From: Hyunsoonleella ulvae
GTDB taxonomy: Bacteria; Bacteroidota; Bacteroidia; Flavobacteriales; Flavobacteriaceae
Reading direction: 5' to 3'
NCBI RefSeq assembly: GCF_016827605.1
Contig: NZ_JAEPJQ010000006.1
Span: 205,955-269,954, forward strand
DNA: 64,000 bases
Part shown: piece by piece, positions 56,101-63,585 of the stretch
Numbering within the stretch: the stretch's first letter is position 1
Layout of the letters: every line of letters begins with the position of its first letter
Made by a program: the position numbers and the translations under genes
Notes under the pieces: generated by a model
Told to the model about the DNA's origin: nothing
What the model saw: the letters and a program-made list of their open reading frames with translations, nothing else
Databases searched by the model: none

Positions 56101-58333
56101 AGTTGTAGCTACAGAGACATCTAATGTTACCTGTGATAATAATCTAGGAACAATTACAGCGGTAGCTAGTGGTGGATATGGCACTTATGAATATGAATTA
56201 ACAGGGGCAGCAACAGTAGCATATACTTCAAGTGGTACATTTGCTAATTTGGAAGCAGGTGTATATACTGTAAATGTAAGAGATGCAGGTGGTTGTATAG
56301 CTTCAGATAATGTTACACTAATTATTCCAAATCCAATAGATGCCACAATTTCAGCTAATACAACCTTACTGTCTTGTTTTGGGGATACTAATGCAAGCAT
56401 TACAGTAACAAATACCACAGGAGGACAAGGTTCAAATTATACATATACCCTTAATCAAGTGTTGCCAACAGTGTCAAGTTCAGGACCGCAAACATCTACT
56501 GTTTTTGATAATTTAGGAGCAGGAACATATAACGTTACTGTAACCGATGGCTATAATTGTGAGTTCAATACACCAAATATTGTAATTAATGAACCTACAG
56601 AAGTACAAGCAACTTTAGTAAAAGCAACATCACAAACCTGTTTAACAGAAGCAACACTAACCTTAAGTGCTTCAGGAGGAAACGGGCCTTACAGTTATAG
56701 TGCAGACAGTAATTTTTCAACGGTAATAGGCACATTTGCTACTTCAACAACATTCTCAGTACCAGCTGGAGATTATCAATATTATGTAAGAGATACTAAT
56801 GGTTGTATTGCAGATATTTCCAATCAAATTACCATCGATCCATTACCGGATTTAGCGGTAAATCTTGATGCAATGAATGCCACTATTAACTGTACGGGAG
56901 ATGCCACAGGTGTAATTATTGCAAAAGCAGAGGGAGGTTTAGGTAATTATGTATATACCCTAGAAGATACTTCAGGCAATGCAATTCCAGCAACACAAAC
57001 CACTCCAGGTATATTTACCGAGTTACCCGCAGGGAACTATCAAGTGAGGGTAGATAGTGGAGATTGTTTAACAACATCAGCAATAATCCCAATTACAGAA
57101 CCTGCATTACCACTAGAAGTTACTTTTAATACAACCGATGTAACCTGTACAGGTGAAAATAATGGCTCAATAGAAATACTGGCCACAGGAGGAACAGGGA
57201 CTATTAAATATGCGATATCCCCTCAAATGAATCAATTCTTTGATGAACCTATTTTTGAAGATTTAGCACCAGGAACATACCAAGCAGTGGTTCAAGATGA
57301 ATTAGGATGTTTTGTAATTATAGATTTTGATATCGATGAACCTGCTCCAGTATTTTTAACAGTAGTACCAAATTCTACAGTTCCAGAATTGTGTACAGGA
57401 GAACTAAATGGTGCATTTAGTGTAGAAATATCAGGTGGAAGTTTACCTTACAATGTGAGTTTGGATAACTATGATGGGCCATATACAACAGGAACAGATA
57501 CACAAACAGTTTTTGATTTTACAGGGTTAGCTGGTGGGAATCATGTGGTTTATATCAGGGATAATGAAGGTTGTGAGGCAGAGTTTGAAATAGATTTTCC
57601 AGAGTCAATTCAATTTACCCCAGAATTAGTCATTGATTATGGGTGTGTTAATAATGCTTCAACTAACACAGTTACAGTTCATCTAAATGAAAATGACACT
57701 GTAGATCCAGCAGATTTAGAATATGCATTGGACGGTGGTACATATCAAAACGATAACGTTTTTACAAATGTAGCATCAGGGTTAGATCATTATATTGATG
57801 TGAGACACGCAAACGGCTGTGTACAAAGAAGTGCCCTTTTTGATATAGATGATTATCAACCTTTAGCTTTAACACTAAGAGAAAGTGGATTAAATGAGAT
57901 AGAAGCCACAACAACAGGGGGTACAGGGAATTATGAATATTTCCTTAACGGGGAATCTTATGGTGATACAAATACATTCATAATCTATGCTTCTGGAACT
58001 TATACAGTAACAGTTGTTGATACTAATGGATGTCAAGTAGAAGCATCCATACCAATGGAGTTTATTGATATCTGTATTCAAAACTATTTTACACCAAATG
58101 ATGATGGTACATTAGATGAATGGGGTATAGGTTGTGCAACACAATACGACGATTTAACCTTTGATATTTTTGATCGATACGGTAGAAAAATAGCAACCCT
58201 TAATGTAAATGAAAAATGGGATGGTAGGTACAAAGGCAGAGAACTACCAACGGGAGATTATTGGTATGTAGTAAAGTTAAATGATAGCCGAAACGATAAA
58301 GAGTTTGTAGGGCATTTTACCCTTTATAGATAA
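50105..58333 (+). CDS. Giant SprB-like gliding-motility adhesin with T9SS type B sorting domain
   Basis: The 2742-residue protein has a signal peptide (ending MQCFAQN). A unique N-terminal beta region runs to about residue 350. One DUF11 domain follows (about 365-470, LTKIVEDEFGTNIEGQEVDLGDELNYVIGF shortened here as landmarks). Roughly two dozen SprB-type repeats of about 75-90 residues come next, with the recurring pattern C..G.I......GG..PY.Y, F..L..G.Y.V.V.D..GC. The last ~85 residues are the type B sorting domain (NYFTPNDDGTLDEWGIGC, then DYWYVVKLN). SprB-like proteins are the mobile surface adhesins of gliding flavobacteria and are exported by T9SS. The following gene encodes a second PorP/SprF partner. 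Confidence 0.93.
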   Translation: MKTPTYVNTYIFALMLLMGMQCFAQNLVPFSPRYDEAIKGDMLLIGNSNVGLHVTNPYNGSDTNDRVNAAVYVDIDSDPTTFNSSTADLDVPSDTNCYQIVYAGLYWSAVVNGAEPISDIKFRVPGSAAYQDITGTQIYFQNAANNNNSNTYVYYHDVTDILTALPNPEGTYGVANISSLVGAKPNSEGLSAGWSLFVIYEDPLLPSKYITSFDGFTKITSAINETFPVSGFQTIPVGPVRAKFAFSTIEGDRRYTGDYLELNGSVIDATDNSGTVIRPGNNFFNSTVSIIDPVTNTPELFFDRNPAGTNTLGFDAGIINIPNAGNTLIGNGDTTATISLGSNLDIYYYYFSAFAIEIIAPNIVLTKIVEDEFGTNIEGQEVDLGDELNYVIGFENTGNDDATNLTIRDVLPTNIVFNYPADIVSLPTGVTVQSYDAATREIVFSVDRTIVEQNDPVQSIRFRVTVVSDCSLLTDACSNIIDNQAYSTYQGTINPDFTISDDPSYNSNTGCLITPRATNFLADLNCTFDENVVLCGDSTTLTAANGYDSYTWSTSPSGTPVIGTGQSITVTSTGTYYVYNAATAPCQSITQQFDVTLFGSNVTNPVIPYADEVVICPNDGKELPNIFLCGANDSRFIQTNITDTSSMIWEVLDESSCTAVLNQDCANESDTCTWNQVATGANYTADTAGQYRLTLNYDGGCFNQFYFNVYENLLVPNVTSQDIICTTPGEIVVGGVPSGYEYSIDGVNYQVSNTFVVNTSGIYTVYIRQLGVTPNPCIFTVPDVQIRERDFNVQTTVTQPICYGELGSVVVAANDVRPQYFFSISDGATLINSVGPIVDDNYTFENLNPGIYTINVSTEDGCTFTGDIEFIEPPILEATSAITKPITCTDGEITVYPTGGTPPYYYFINGSSTFQSTPIINAPSAATYTIRVVDFNNCEVETTISIGATPEPDFTVAQTDILCSDDPDSGTITVNVTNPNGNTLRYSIDGGTTYQNSPNFTNLIAGDYDVIVEYTFGTDVCTTTPQTVTITAATAINGTVSLTTPYTCTTSGVITVSGTTGGAPPYEYSIDGLNFQSGTTFTGLTGGTYTVTVRDANVCTFVSAPITIDALNPPTDLSFGSTPITCPANTSDITITATNGVAPLEYQIIAPTSAITAYQPSNIFAGLAPGTYTFQVRDANECTYAETYTINPLPPLTVGTVITKNLDCTASPDGNIQGTISGGVAPFTYEVSVNGGTYTSLGTTGTTFNYTVTGDGTYQFQITDANNCIVESGVQTINAISLPEITSVTQTADNLCHGDANAAIDIIINNAVGTPPFVINVNNDTTGTNYGTLTSGLPAGNYTITLTDANACEDTETITITEPSPISVTHSSLPITCDVLSGGVSKGSVIVQSVAGGTAPYNYYVTGTNGYSATELNASGTTSTTFDVVDFGLYQINVVDANGCSILVQDVLVASPPNDLDILVNTTVNCTTGGEAIVSIGTSLVSTGPFFFDIYRGVIPPPPPGGTWVAEDTPGSQTATFTGLLPGITYTFIVYDDSTGCSYYETATASIPTNSTLTATSVTSNNITCVGSADGNVSFTINSVYGVATNVDYEIFNSLSIVSTGITGSGVVPAGGSLPISNLGALPFGTYFVSITETSGPNAGCGVVTVPFNITESAIDLSITATVDRNANCNPNSGLISAIARDGTPPYTYQITTSSTAPTAVDPAWASANTFNVDANTYYVHVKDAYNCIRTTTAIVLPQDPEPVISATLNNQCTVAEGEFEIDVALTSAGIAPYSYSIDGGAFQTRTAPFSISNLASGTHTIEIQDANGCGNLVSIDIAPPVDLTPSITTLPTCNNDDGQITINGNGGTGVYTYTISPNPASISLSGNVFSGVPSGTYTVTVTDANTCFAEVEVVLPEAIPPVVTTTPNAVTCFGDNTGSFEINVSAYTGPYTYEVFDSTSTSVTGIVNANTSTNPELVSGMLAGTYSVVITQNANPFCTTTTDVIIQSPPEALSVVATETSNVTCDNNLGTITAVASGGYGTYEYELTGAATVAYTSSGTFANLEAGVYTVNVRDAGGCIASDNVTLIIPNPIDATISANTTLLSCFGDTNASITVTNTTGGQGSNYTYTLNQVLPTVSSSGPQTSTVFDNLGAGTYNVTVTDGYNCEFNTPNIVINEPTEVQATLVKATSQTCLTEATLTLSASGGNGPYSYSADSNFSTVIGTFATSTTFSVPAGDYQYYVRDTNGCIADISNQITIDPLPDLAVNLDAMNATINCTGDATGVIIAKAEGGLGNYVYTLEDTSGNAIPATQTTPGIFTELPAGNYQVRVDSGDCLTTSAIIPITEPALPLEVTFNTTDVTCTGENNGSIEILATGGTGTIKYAISPQMNQFFDEPIFEDLAPGTYQAVVQDELGCFVIIDFDIDEPAPVFLTVVPNSTVPELCTGELNGAFSVEISGGSLPYNVSLDNYDGPYTTGTDTQTVFDFTGLAGGNHVVYIRDNEGCEAEFEIDFPESIQFTPELVIDYGCVNNASTNTVTVHLNENDTVDPADLEYALDGGTYQNDNVFTNVASGLDHYIDVRHANGCVQRSALFDIDDYQPLALTLRESGLNEIEATTTGGTGNYEYFLNGESYGDTNTFIIYASGTYTVTVVDTNGCQVEASIPMEFIDICIQNYFTPNDDGTLDEWGIGCATQYDDLTFDIFDRYGRKIATLNVNEKWDGRYKGRELPTGDYWYVVKLNDSRNDKEFVGHFTLYR

Positions 58334-58342
58334 ATCAAGAAG

Positions 58343-59347
58343 ATGATAAAAGACATAAAATATAAAATGATGCGTAACTCAGCAATGGCTTTTATACTAT
58401 TTCTGGTAATTAAAAGTTATGGACAGGAGTTAAACTTACCAGTATTTACACAATACCTGGCAGATAATAATTTTGTAGTATCTCCAACCTATGCAGGCAT
58501 AGGGGATAATTTAAAAATTAGGGCAAATGGTTTAACACAATGGGTTGGCATCAAAGGTGCCCCAGATAATCAATCTATATATGGAGATGTAAGGATTGCA
58601 GACCGTACAGGTGTAGGGCTATCCTTTTACAACGATAGAAACGGGAACACTATACAAACAGGAGCAAAGTTCTCATTCGCACATCACTTAATCCTCGATT
58701 ATTATTCTAAGCAGTATCTATCTTTTGGGATTTCATATAACATTAACAATTTTAGAATAGACATTAATAATTTTAACACAACCTACGAAAATCCAACCAT
58801 AGATCCATTTGTAACTGATGATAGAAGAACATCAAATAATAACTTTGATATAGGAGCCTTGTACCGTTTTGGTGGCTTTTGGTTGAGCTTTAATGCAAAC
58901 AATATTTTACCTAAGAACTTTGATGAATTTATAAGACGAACAGAACCTAGCTTATTACTTAACTATCAGGTGTATTCAGGTTACACATTTAGAGGTCCTA
59001 AAAAAAGTGGTTTGGAGTACGAACCATCACTGTTTTTCCAATGGTTTGGAAGTGATAATCGCTCAGCAACAGATTTAAATTTCAAGTTCAGAAAATATAA
59101 CCGTTATGGAGATTATTATTGGGGAGGTATTTCGTACCGTTTCTTGAACGATCAAATATTAAAACCCCTAAATATAGGTCCTATGATTGGTTTCCAAAAG
59201 AATATATTTTACTTTGGATATGCCTATCAAATCACAACTAACGAATTAGCCGCATATAATTCTGGAACACATGTAATTACCGTTGGGCTTAACTTCTTAC
59301 AGGGTATTAGCAATTGCCCATGTACGCAAGATCCAGTTCACGATTAA
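58343..59347 (+). CDS. Type IX secretion system membrane protein, PorP/SprF family
   Basis: The 334-residue protein has the standard family layout. A signal peptide ends KSYGQ, and the true start may be one of two in-frame ATGs 24-27 bp downstream. The mature part reads LPVFTQYLADNNFVVSPTYAGI, WVGIKGAPDNQSIYGD, and continues as a 14-strand-like outer-membrane barrel, ending GLNFLQGISNCPC. SprF is needed to secrete and anchor SprB in Flavobacterium johnsoniae. Its place 9 bp after the giant adhesin gene strongly suggests the same pairing here. Confidence 0.92.
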   Translation: MIKDIKYKMMRNSAMAFILFLVIKSYGQELNLPVFTQYLADNNFVVSPTYAGIGDNLKIRANGLTQWVGIKGAPDNQSIYGDVRIADRTGVGLSFYNDRNGNTIQTGAKFSFAHHLILDYYSKQYLSFGISYNINNFRIDINNFNTTYENPTIDPFVTDDRRTSNNNFDIGALYRFGGFWLSFNANNILPKNFDEFIRRTEPSLLLNYQVYSGYTFRGPKKSGLEYEPSLFFQWFGSDNRSATDLNFKFRKYNRYGDYYWGGISYRFLNDQILKPLNIGPMIGFQKNIFYFGYAYQITTNELAAYNSGTHVITVGLNFLQGISNCPCTQDPVHD

Positions 59348-59367
59348 GCAATTAATGTAAACCATTT

Positions 59368-59562
59368 GGGCGCTCCCCTCTAAAACACTCTGGGGTGTTT
59401 CATGAAAATTTATCCTGTCGGGTCGGGCTATCCGCTATATCTTTATGCGAAGTTGTATCTATACTGTTTAAAGCTATCGTCTAATAAATACAAATTCCTC
59501 AAGGTTTATTATATCATTTCAAAAAGTTCGCATAAAGGATGTCGCTGCTATCCCTAGCGCAA
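59368..59562. repeat. Dispersed intergenic repeat, copy 2
   Basis: This element shares two conserved blocks with 11669-11823: 59421-59442 (19 of 22 identical to 11686-11707) and 59534-59561 (22 of 28 identical to 11796-11823). Between them CTTTATGCG (59441-59449) and CGCATAAAG (59529-59537) are perfect reverse complements, so the element can fold into a stem. The rest of the 372-bp gap (59348-59719) is AT-rich with no reading frame worth calling. Confidence 0.6.
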
Positions 59563-59719
59563 CTATCCGCTAACTTTATGCTTTCTTCAAATTAGGGACA
59601 ACTTTATAAAAGTCTTTTTCTTAAATTGGAGTATATTAAAACAATTTCTTGCGACATTTACTGAACTCGTTTCAGTAAGGCTAGAATCCGCTAAGAATAT
59701 AATTACGATTACTAAATAC

Positions 59720-60151
59720 ATGAAATTCTTCCAAAAAGAAATAAGATTAAACCCTTACCCAAGAGGTTTCCACCTAATTACCGATGATGTGTTACGAGCC
59801 TTGCCAGAAATAAAAGAAATTCAAATAGGGCAGTTACAGGTCTTCATCAAACATACCTCGGCAAGCTTAACTATTAATGAAAATGCAGATTATACTGTAA
59901 GAACAGATTTTGAAAGTCACTTCGATAAAATAGTGCCAGAAAATGCACCTTATTATCAACATACGTATGAGGGATCTGACGATATGCCTGCACACATTAA
60001 AGCGTCGTTATTGGGTGCTTCTATACTAATTCCTATAACCAATGGCAAGCCTAATCTTGGGATTTGGCAAGGTATTTATTTATGTGAACATCGTAACCAC
60101 GGGGGCTCTAGAAAAATTGTCATTACTGCATTTGGCGGACAAGCGCGTTAG
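59720..60151 (+). CDS. YjbQ/UPF0047 family protein
   Basis: The 143-residue protein is a full-length YjbQ family member. It has IKHTSASLTINENADYTVRTDFESH (about residues 48-72), HIKASLLGASILIPI and the terminal HRNHGGSRKIVITAFGGQAR. Conserved His residues line a metal-binding pocket, and some members have weak thiamine-phosphate synthase activity. It is a stand-alone gene between the repeat and the convergent ribosomal operon. The physiological role is uncertain. Confidence 0.92.
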   Translation: MKFFQKEIRLNPYPRGFHLITDDVLRALPEIKEIQIGQLQVFIKHTSASLTINENADYTVRTDFESHFDKIVPENAPYYQHTYEGSDDMPAHIKASLLGASILIPITNGKPNLGIWQGIYLCEHRNHGGSRKIVITAFGGQAR

Positions 60152-60215
60152 TGATTGAACGGCATGTTGGAGCTCCTCGTAGAGAGCGACTAGTGAAAGC
60201 ACGGCCCGTAGTGAT

Positions 60216-60264
60216 CCTACAAGGTTTTTAAGAACCTTGTAGGTATGAGCGAAGGGTAACGCTC
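60216..60264. repeat. Structured non-coding segment downstream of yjbQ
   Basis: CCTACAAGGTT (60216-60226) and AACCTTGTAGG (60233-60243) form an 11-bp hairpin. GAGCG (60247-60251) and CGCTC (60260-60264) form a second short one. The sequence is richer in G+C than its surroundings. It is followed at 60281 by the rplT-side terminator. It may be a dispersed palindromic element. Confidence 0.55.
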
Positions 60265-60280
60265 AAAAAAATAAAATAAA

Positions 60281-60308
60281 AAAATCCGACTCTTTCGAAT
60301 CGGATTTT
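60281..60308 (-). terminator. Terminator of the thrS-infC-rpmI-rplT operon
   Basis: AAAATCCGA (60281-60289) and TCGGATTTT (60300-60308) form a 9-bp stem. The minus-strand continuation is T-rich (60280-60264). It lies 40 bp after the rplT stop. Confidence 0.8.
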
Positions 60309-60348
60309 ATATTAAGCGAATAATATGTTTTACAATAGGCTAAGCGCC

Positions 60349-60693
60349 TTATTTTACTTTATCTACAACTGCTTTAAAAGCTTCTGGGTTATTCATCGCT
60401 AAATCTGCAAGAACTTTACGGTTCAATTCGATATTGTTAGCTTTAAGTTTCCCCATAAATTGAGAATAAGACAAACCGTGTTCTCTGGCACCTGCATTTA
60501 TACGCGTAATCCATAAAGCGCGGAATGTTCTCTTTTTATTTCTACGGTCTCTGTACGAGTATTGCATCGCTTTGTCAACCGCATTTTTAGCTACTGTCCA
60601 AACGTTTTTACGTCTTCCAAAGTAACCTTTTGCTTGTTTAAGAACCTTTTTTCTTCGGGCTCTTTTTGCTACAGAATTTACTGATCTTGGCAT
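60349..60693 (-). CDS. rplT: 50S ribosomal protein L20
   Basis: I place the start at the ATG at 60693 ([20 protein letters not shown]), giving 114 residues, the usual L20 length; an upstream in-frame ATG would add 12 non-conserved residues. The protein binds 23S rRNA early in 50S assembly, and in E. coli it represses its own operon. It is the last gene of the infC-rpmI-rplT set, 102 bp after rpmI. Confidence 0.98.
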   Translation of the reverse strand: MPRSVNSVAKRARRKKVLKQAKGYFGRRKNVWTVAKNAVDKAMQYSYRDRRNKKRTFRALWITRINAGAREHGLSYSQFMGKLKANNIELNRKVLADLAMNNPEAFKAVVDKVK

Positions 60694-60794
60694 AATTTTA
60701 AATGTGTTTTGTAGTAGGCGACCCAGCAATTCTGAATTCTTTGATTGGCCTAACTCCAGGGTTTATAAATTGTTTTAACCGATTAAAACTGGTG

Positions 60795-60992
60795 TTACTT
60801 TAAACGTAACATGGTTTTAATATTATCTTCGTCAGCCTTATGCACTAATGTGTCATGGGTTAACGCTAGCTTACGCTTTTTAGATTTCTTTGTTAAGATA
60901 TGACTCTTAAAAGCGTGCTTTCTTTTAATCTTACCAGTACCCGTTAACTTAAAACGTTTTTTGGCACTAGATTTTGTTTTCATTTTAGGCAT
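60795..60992 (-). CDS. rpmI: 50S ribosomal protein L35
   Basis: The 65-residue protein reads [20 protein letters not shown] and is rich in Lys/Arg, the classical L35. It lies between infC (69 bp upstream) and rplT in the conserved order infC-rpmI-rplT. Confidence 0.98.
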   Translation of the reverse strand: MPKMKTKSSAKKRFKLTGTGKIKRKHAFKSHILTKKSKKRKLALTHDTLVHKADEDNIKTMLRLK

Positions 60993-61061
60993 TTCTTTTC
61001 CTAGGTTTTAATTATCGCGCTTAATATTTTTTATCATGCTGAACTTGTTTCAGCATGCCAT

Positions 61062-61619
61062 CTATTTTTTTTCTTTCTTTGGAGCAATAAACATGGTCAT
61101 TCGTTTTCCTTCAAGCTTTGGCATTTGCTCCACTTTACCAAACTCTTCTAAATCTTGTGCTAGACGAAGCAACAAAATTTGACCTTGCTCTTTAAATATG
61201 ATTGAGCGTCCTTTAAAGAATACAAATGCTTTTAATTTAGCACCATCTTTTAAGAACTTCTCAGCATGTTTCTTTTTAAACTCGTAGTCATGATCATCAG
61301 TTTGTGGTCCAAATCTAATTTCTTTAACTACAACTTTAGAAGCTTTTGCTTTTAAAGCCTTTTCACGTTTCTTTTGCTCGTAAAGAAACTTTTTGTAATC
61401 CATAACTTTACAAACAGGAGGATCCGCTTTTGGCGAAATTTCTACTAGATCTAAGCCCAGTTCATCGGCAAGCCTCATGGCATCACCTTTGGTATAAATA
61501 CCTACTTCTACATTGTCTCCAACTAAACGCAATTTTTGCGCTGTAATTTTCGAGTTAATTTTGTGTTTGTCTTCTTGAACAACCCTTCTTTGCGGCTGTC
61601 TTCTTCTTCTAATTGCTAT
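61062..61619 (-). CDS. infC: Translation initiation factor IF-3 (non-AUG start)
   Basis: The conserved body begins [25 protein letters not shown], but the family N-terminus continues in frame upstream: [19 protein letters not shown]. The codon before it is ATA (61619-61617), and an in-frame TAA lies four codons farther upstream, with no ATG in between. The true start is thus ATA, or ATT two codons later, giving about 185 residues. Starting at the first ATG (61532) would cut off 29 conserved residues. Non-AUG initiation of infC is known from E. coli (AUU), where IF-3 represses its own translation. The gene is between thrS and rpmI. Confidence 0.92.
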   Translation of the reverse strand: MAIRRRRQPQRRVVQEDKHKINSKITAQKLRLVGDNVEVGIYTKGDAMRLADELGLDLVEISPKADPPVCKVMDYKKFLYEQKKREKALKAKASKVVVKEIRFGPQTDDHDYEFKKKHAEKFLKDGAKLKAFVFFKGRSIIFKEQGQILLLRLAQDLEEFGKVEQMPKLEGKRMTMFIAPKKEKK

Positions 61620-61650
61620 GGCTACTTCTTTTTTTAATTAAACTTTTATT

Positions 61651-63585
61651 CTAGAACGATTTTAACGTTTTACTAATATCCTCTTTTATTATTGTGGCGA
61701 ATTCATCTATAGAAATCATTCCTAGATCTTCGCCACCATGCTTGCGCACAGTAATTTTGTTTTCTTTTTCCTCTTGCTCGCCAATAATGAGCATATAAGG
61801 GTACTTTTGTATTTCGGCCTCCCGAATTTTCTTCCCTATAGTCTCATTTCTATGGTCTACAAGGGCGCGAATTTCGTGATTTTCAAGCAAATTTAAAACT
61901 TTTTCAGAATAATTTTCATATTTCTCACTGAGCGATAATATTTTAGCTTGTACTGGCATTAACCAAATAGGGAAGTTTCCACCAGTATGTTCTAGAAGAA
62001 TAGCAATAAAACGCTCCATACTTCCAAAGGGAGCACGGTGTATCATTACAGGGCGATGTTCTTCATTATCACTGCCTTTGTAAACCAAATCGAAACGTTC
62101 AGGTAAGTTGTAATCTACTTGAATTGTACCTAACTGCCATTGTCTACCCAAAGCATCTTTTACCATAAAATCCAGTTTAGGGCCATAAAAAGCAGCCTCG
62201 CCTTCTTCAATAATATAATCTAACCCTTTATCCTTAGTAGCATTGATAATCGCTTGCTCGGCTTTTTCCCAGTTTGCAGCATCACCAATATATTTGTCTG
62301 GGTTTTTTGGGTCTCTAATAGAAACCTGAGCAGTAAAGTTTTCAAAACCTAGAGATGTAAATACATAAAGTACTAAATCTATAACGTTTTTAAATTCGTC
62401 ATCTAGCTGCTCCGGAGTACAAAAAATATGCGCATCATCTTGAGTAAAGCCTCTAACACGTGTTAGCCCATGAAGTTCTCCGCTTTGTTCGTACCTATAT
62501 ACAGTACCAAACTCAGCATAACGCACAGGTAAATCTTTGTAACTCCATTGAAAACTGTTGTACATTTCACAATGATGAGGGCAATTCATAGGTTTCAATA
62601 AAAATTCTTCATCATCTTTAGGGGTGGTAATAGGTTGAAAACTATCCTCACCATATTTAGCATAGTGTCCGGAAGTTACGTACAATTCTTTCTGTCCAAT
62701 ATGTGGAGACGCTACCATATCATAACCAGCTTTCTTTTGTGCGGTTTTTAAGAAATTCTCTAAACGTTCACGTAAAGCCGCACCTTTAGGTAACCATAAA
62801 GGTAAACCTTGTCCAACCCTTTGAGAAAACGTAAAAAGTTCCAACTCCTTACCGAGTTTTCTATGGTCACGTTTTTTAGCCTCTTCAAGTAATTCTAAGT
62901 ATTCCTTAAGTTCCTTTTGCTTCGGGAAAGAAATACCATAAACACGAGTCAGTTGAGGTTTAGTTTCGTCACCACGCCAATATGCACCAGCAATACTGGT
63001 TACTTTTACAGCTTTTATAATACCTGTATTAGGGATATGTCCGCCACGGCACAAATCTGTAAACGTACTATGATCACAAAATGTAATGGTGCCATCCTCA
63101 AGGTTTTCAATAAGTTCAGTCTTAAAGGCATTGTTCTTATAAAGTTCTAGAGCTTCAGCCTTTGTCGCAGAACGCATTTTAAAATTATGCTTACCACGAG
63201 CTATTTCTAGCATTTTATCCTCAATAGTCTTAGCATCTTTTTCAGAAATACTATGTTCTCCAAAATCAACATCGTAATAAAATCCATTTTCAATAGCTGG
63301 ACCAATGGTTAATTTAGATCCAGGATACAGTTCTTCGATAGCTTGCGCCAAAACATGTGCCGAAGAATGCCAAAAGGCTTTCTTGCCCTCATCATCTCTC
63401 CATGTGTAAAGTACTAGCGATCCATCGGTGGTCAATGGCGTTACTGTCTCAACAGTTGTACCATTGAAACTGGCCGAAATTACGTTTCTAGCCAAACCTT
63501 CGCTAATGCTTTTCGCAACATCCATCGGAGTAACGTTTTCCTCAAACGCTTTTACACTTCCATCGGGCAATGTAATATGTATCAT
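61651..63585 (-). CDS. thrS: Threonyl-tRNA synthetase
   Basis: The 644-residue class II enzyme has a TGS domain (residues 1-62) and an editing domain with HSSAH (H73, H77) and DLCRGGHIPNTG. The catalytic core has motif 2 (YRYEQSGELHGLTRVRGFTQDDAH), zinc-binding MNCPHHCEMY and motif 3 (HRAPFGSMERFIAILLEH). The last ~100 residues are the anticodon-binding domain. It charges tRNA-Thr and clears mischarged serine. It is the first gene of the thrS-infC-rpmI-rplT operon and has a consensus promoter at 63637-63608. Confidence 0.98.
   Translation of the reverse strand: MIHITLPDGSVKAFEENVTPMDVAKSISEGLARNVISASFNGTTVETVTPLTTDGSLVLYTWRDDEGKKAFWHSSAHVLAQAIEELYPGSKLTIGPAIENGFYYDVDFGEHSISEKDAKTIEDKMLEIARGKHNFKMRSATKAEALELYKNNAFKTELIENLEDGTITFCDHSTFTDLCRGGHIPNTGIIKAVKVTSIAGAYWRGDETKPQLTRVYGISFPKQKELKEYLELLEEAKKRDHRKLGKELELFTFSQRVGQGLPLWLPKGAALRERLENFLKTAQKKAGYDMVASPHIGQKELYVTSGHYAKYGEDSFQPITTPKDDEEFLLKPMNCPHHCEMYNSFQWSYKDLPVRYAEFGTVYRYEQSGELHGLTRVRGFTQDDAHIFCTPEQLDDEFKNVIDLVLYVFTSLGFENFTAQVSIRDPKNPDKYIGDAANWEKAEQAIINATKDKGLDYIIEEGEAAFYGPKLDFMVKDALGRQWQLGTIQVDYNLPERFDLVYKGSDNEEHRPVMIHRAPFGSMERFIAILLEHTGGNFPIWLMPVQAKILSLSEKYENYSEKVLNLLENHEIRALVDHRNETIGKKIREAEIQKYPYMLIIGEQEEKENKITVRKHGGEDLGMISIDEFATIIKEDISKTLKSF

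Noticed and set aside
50105..58333. Possible frameshifts or recent DNA tandem repeats in the adhesin gene
   Set aside because: The frame is open over 8.2 kb and the repeats are diverged at DNA level, so neither was supported.
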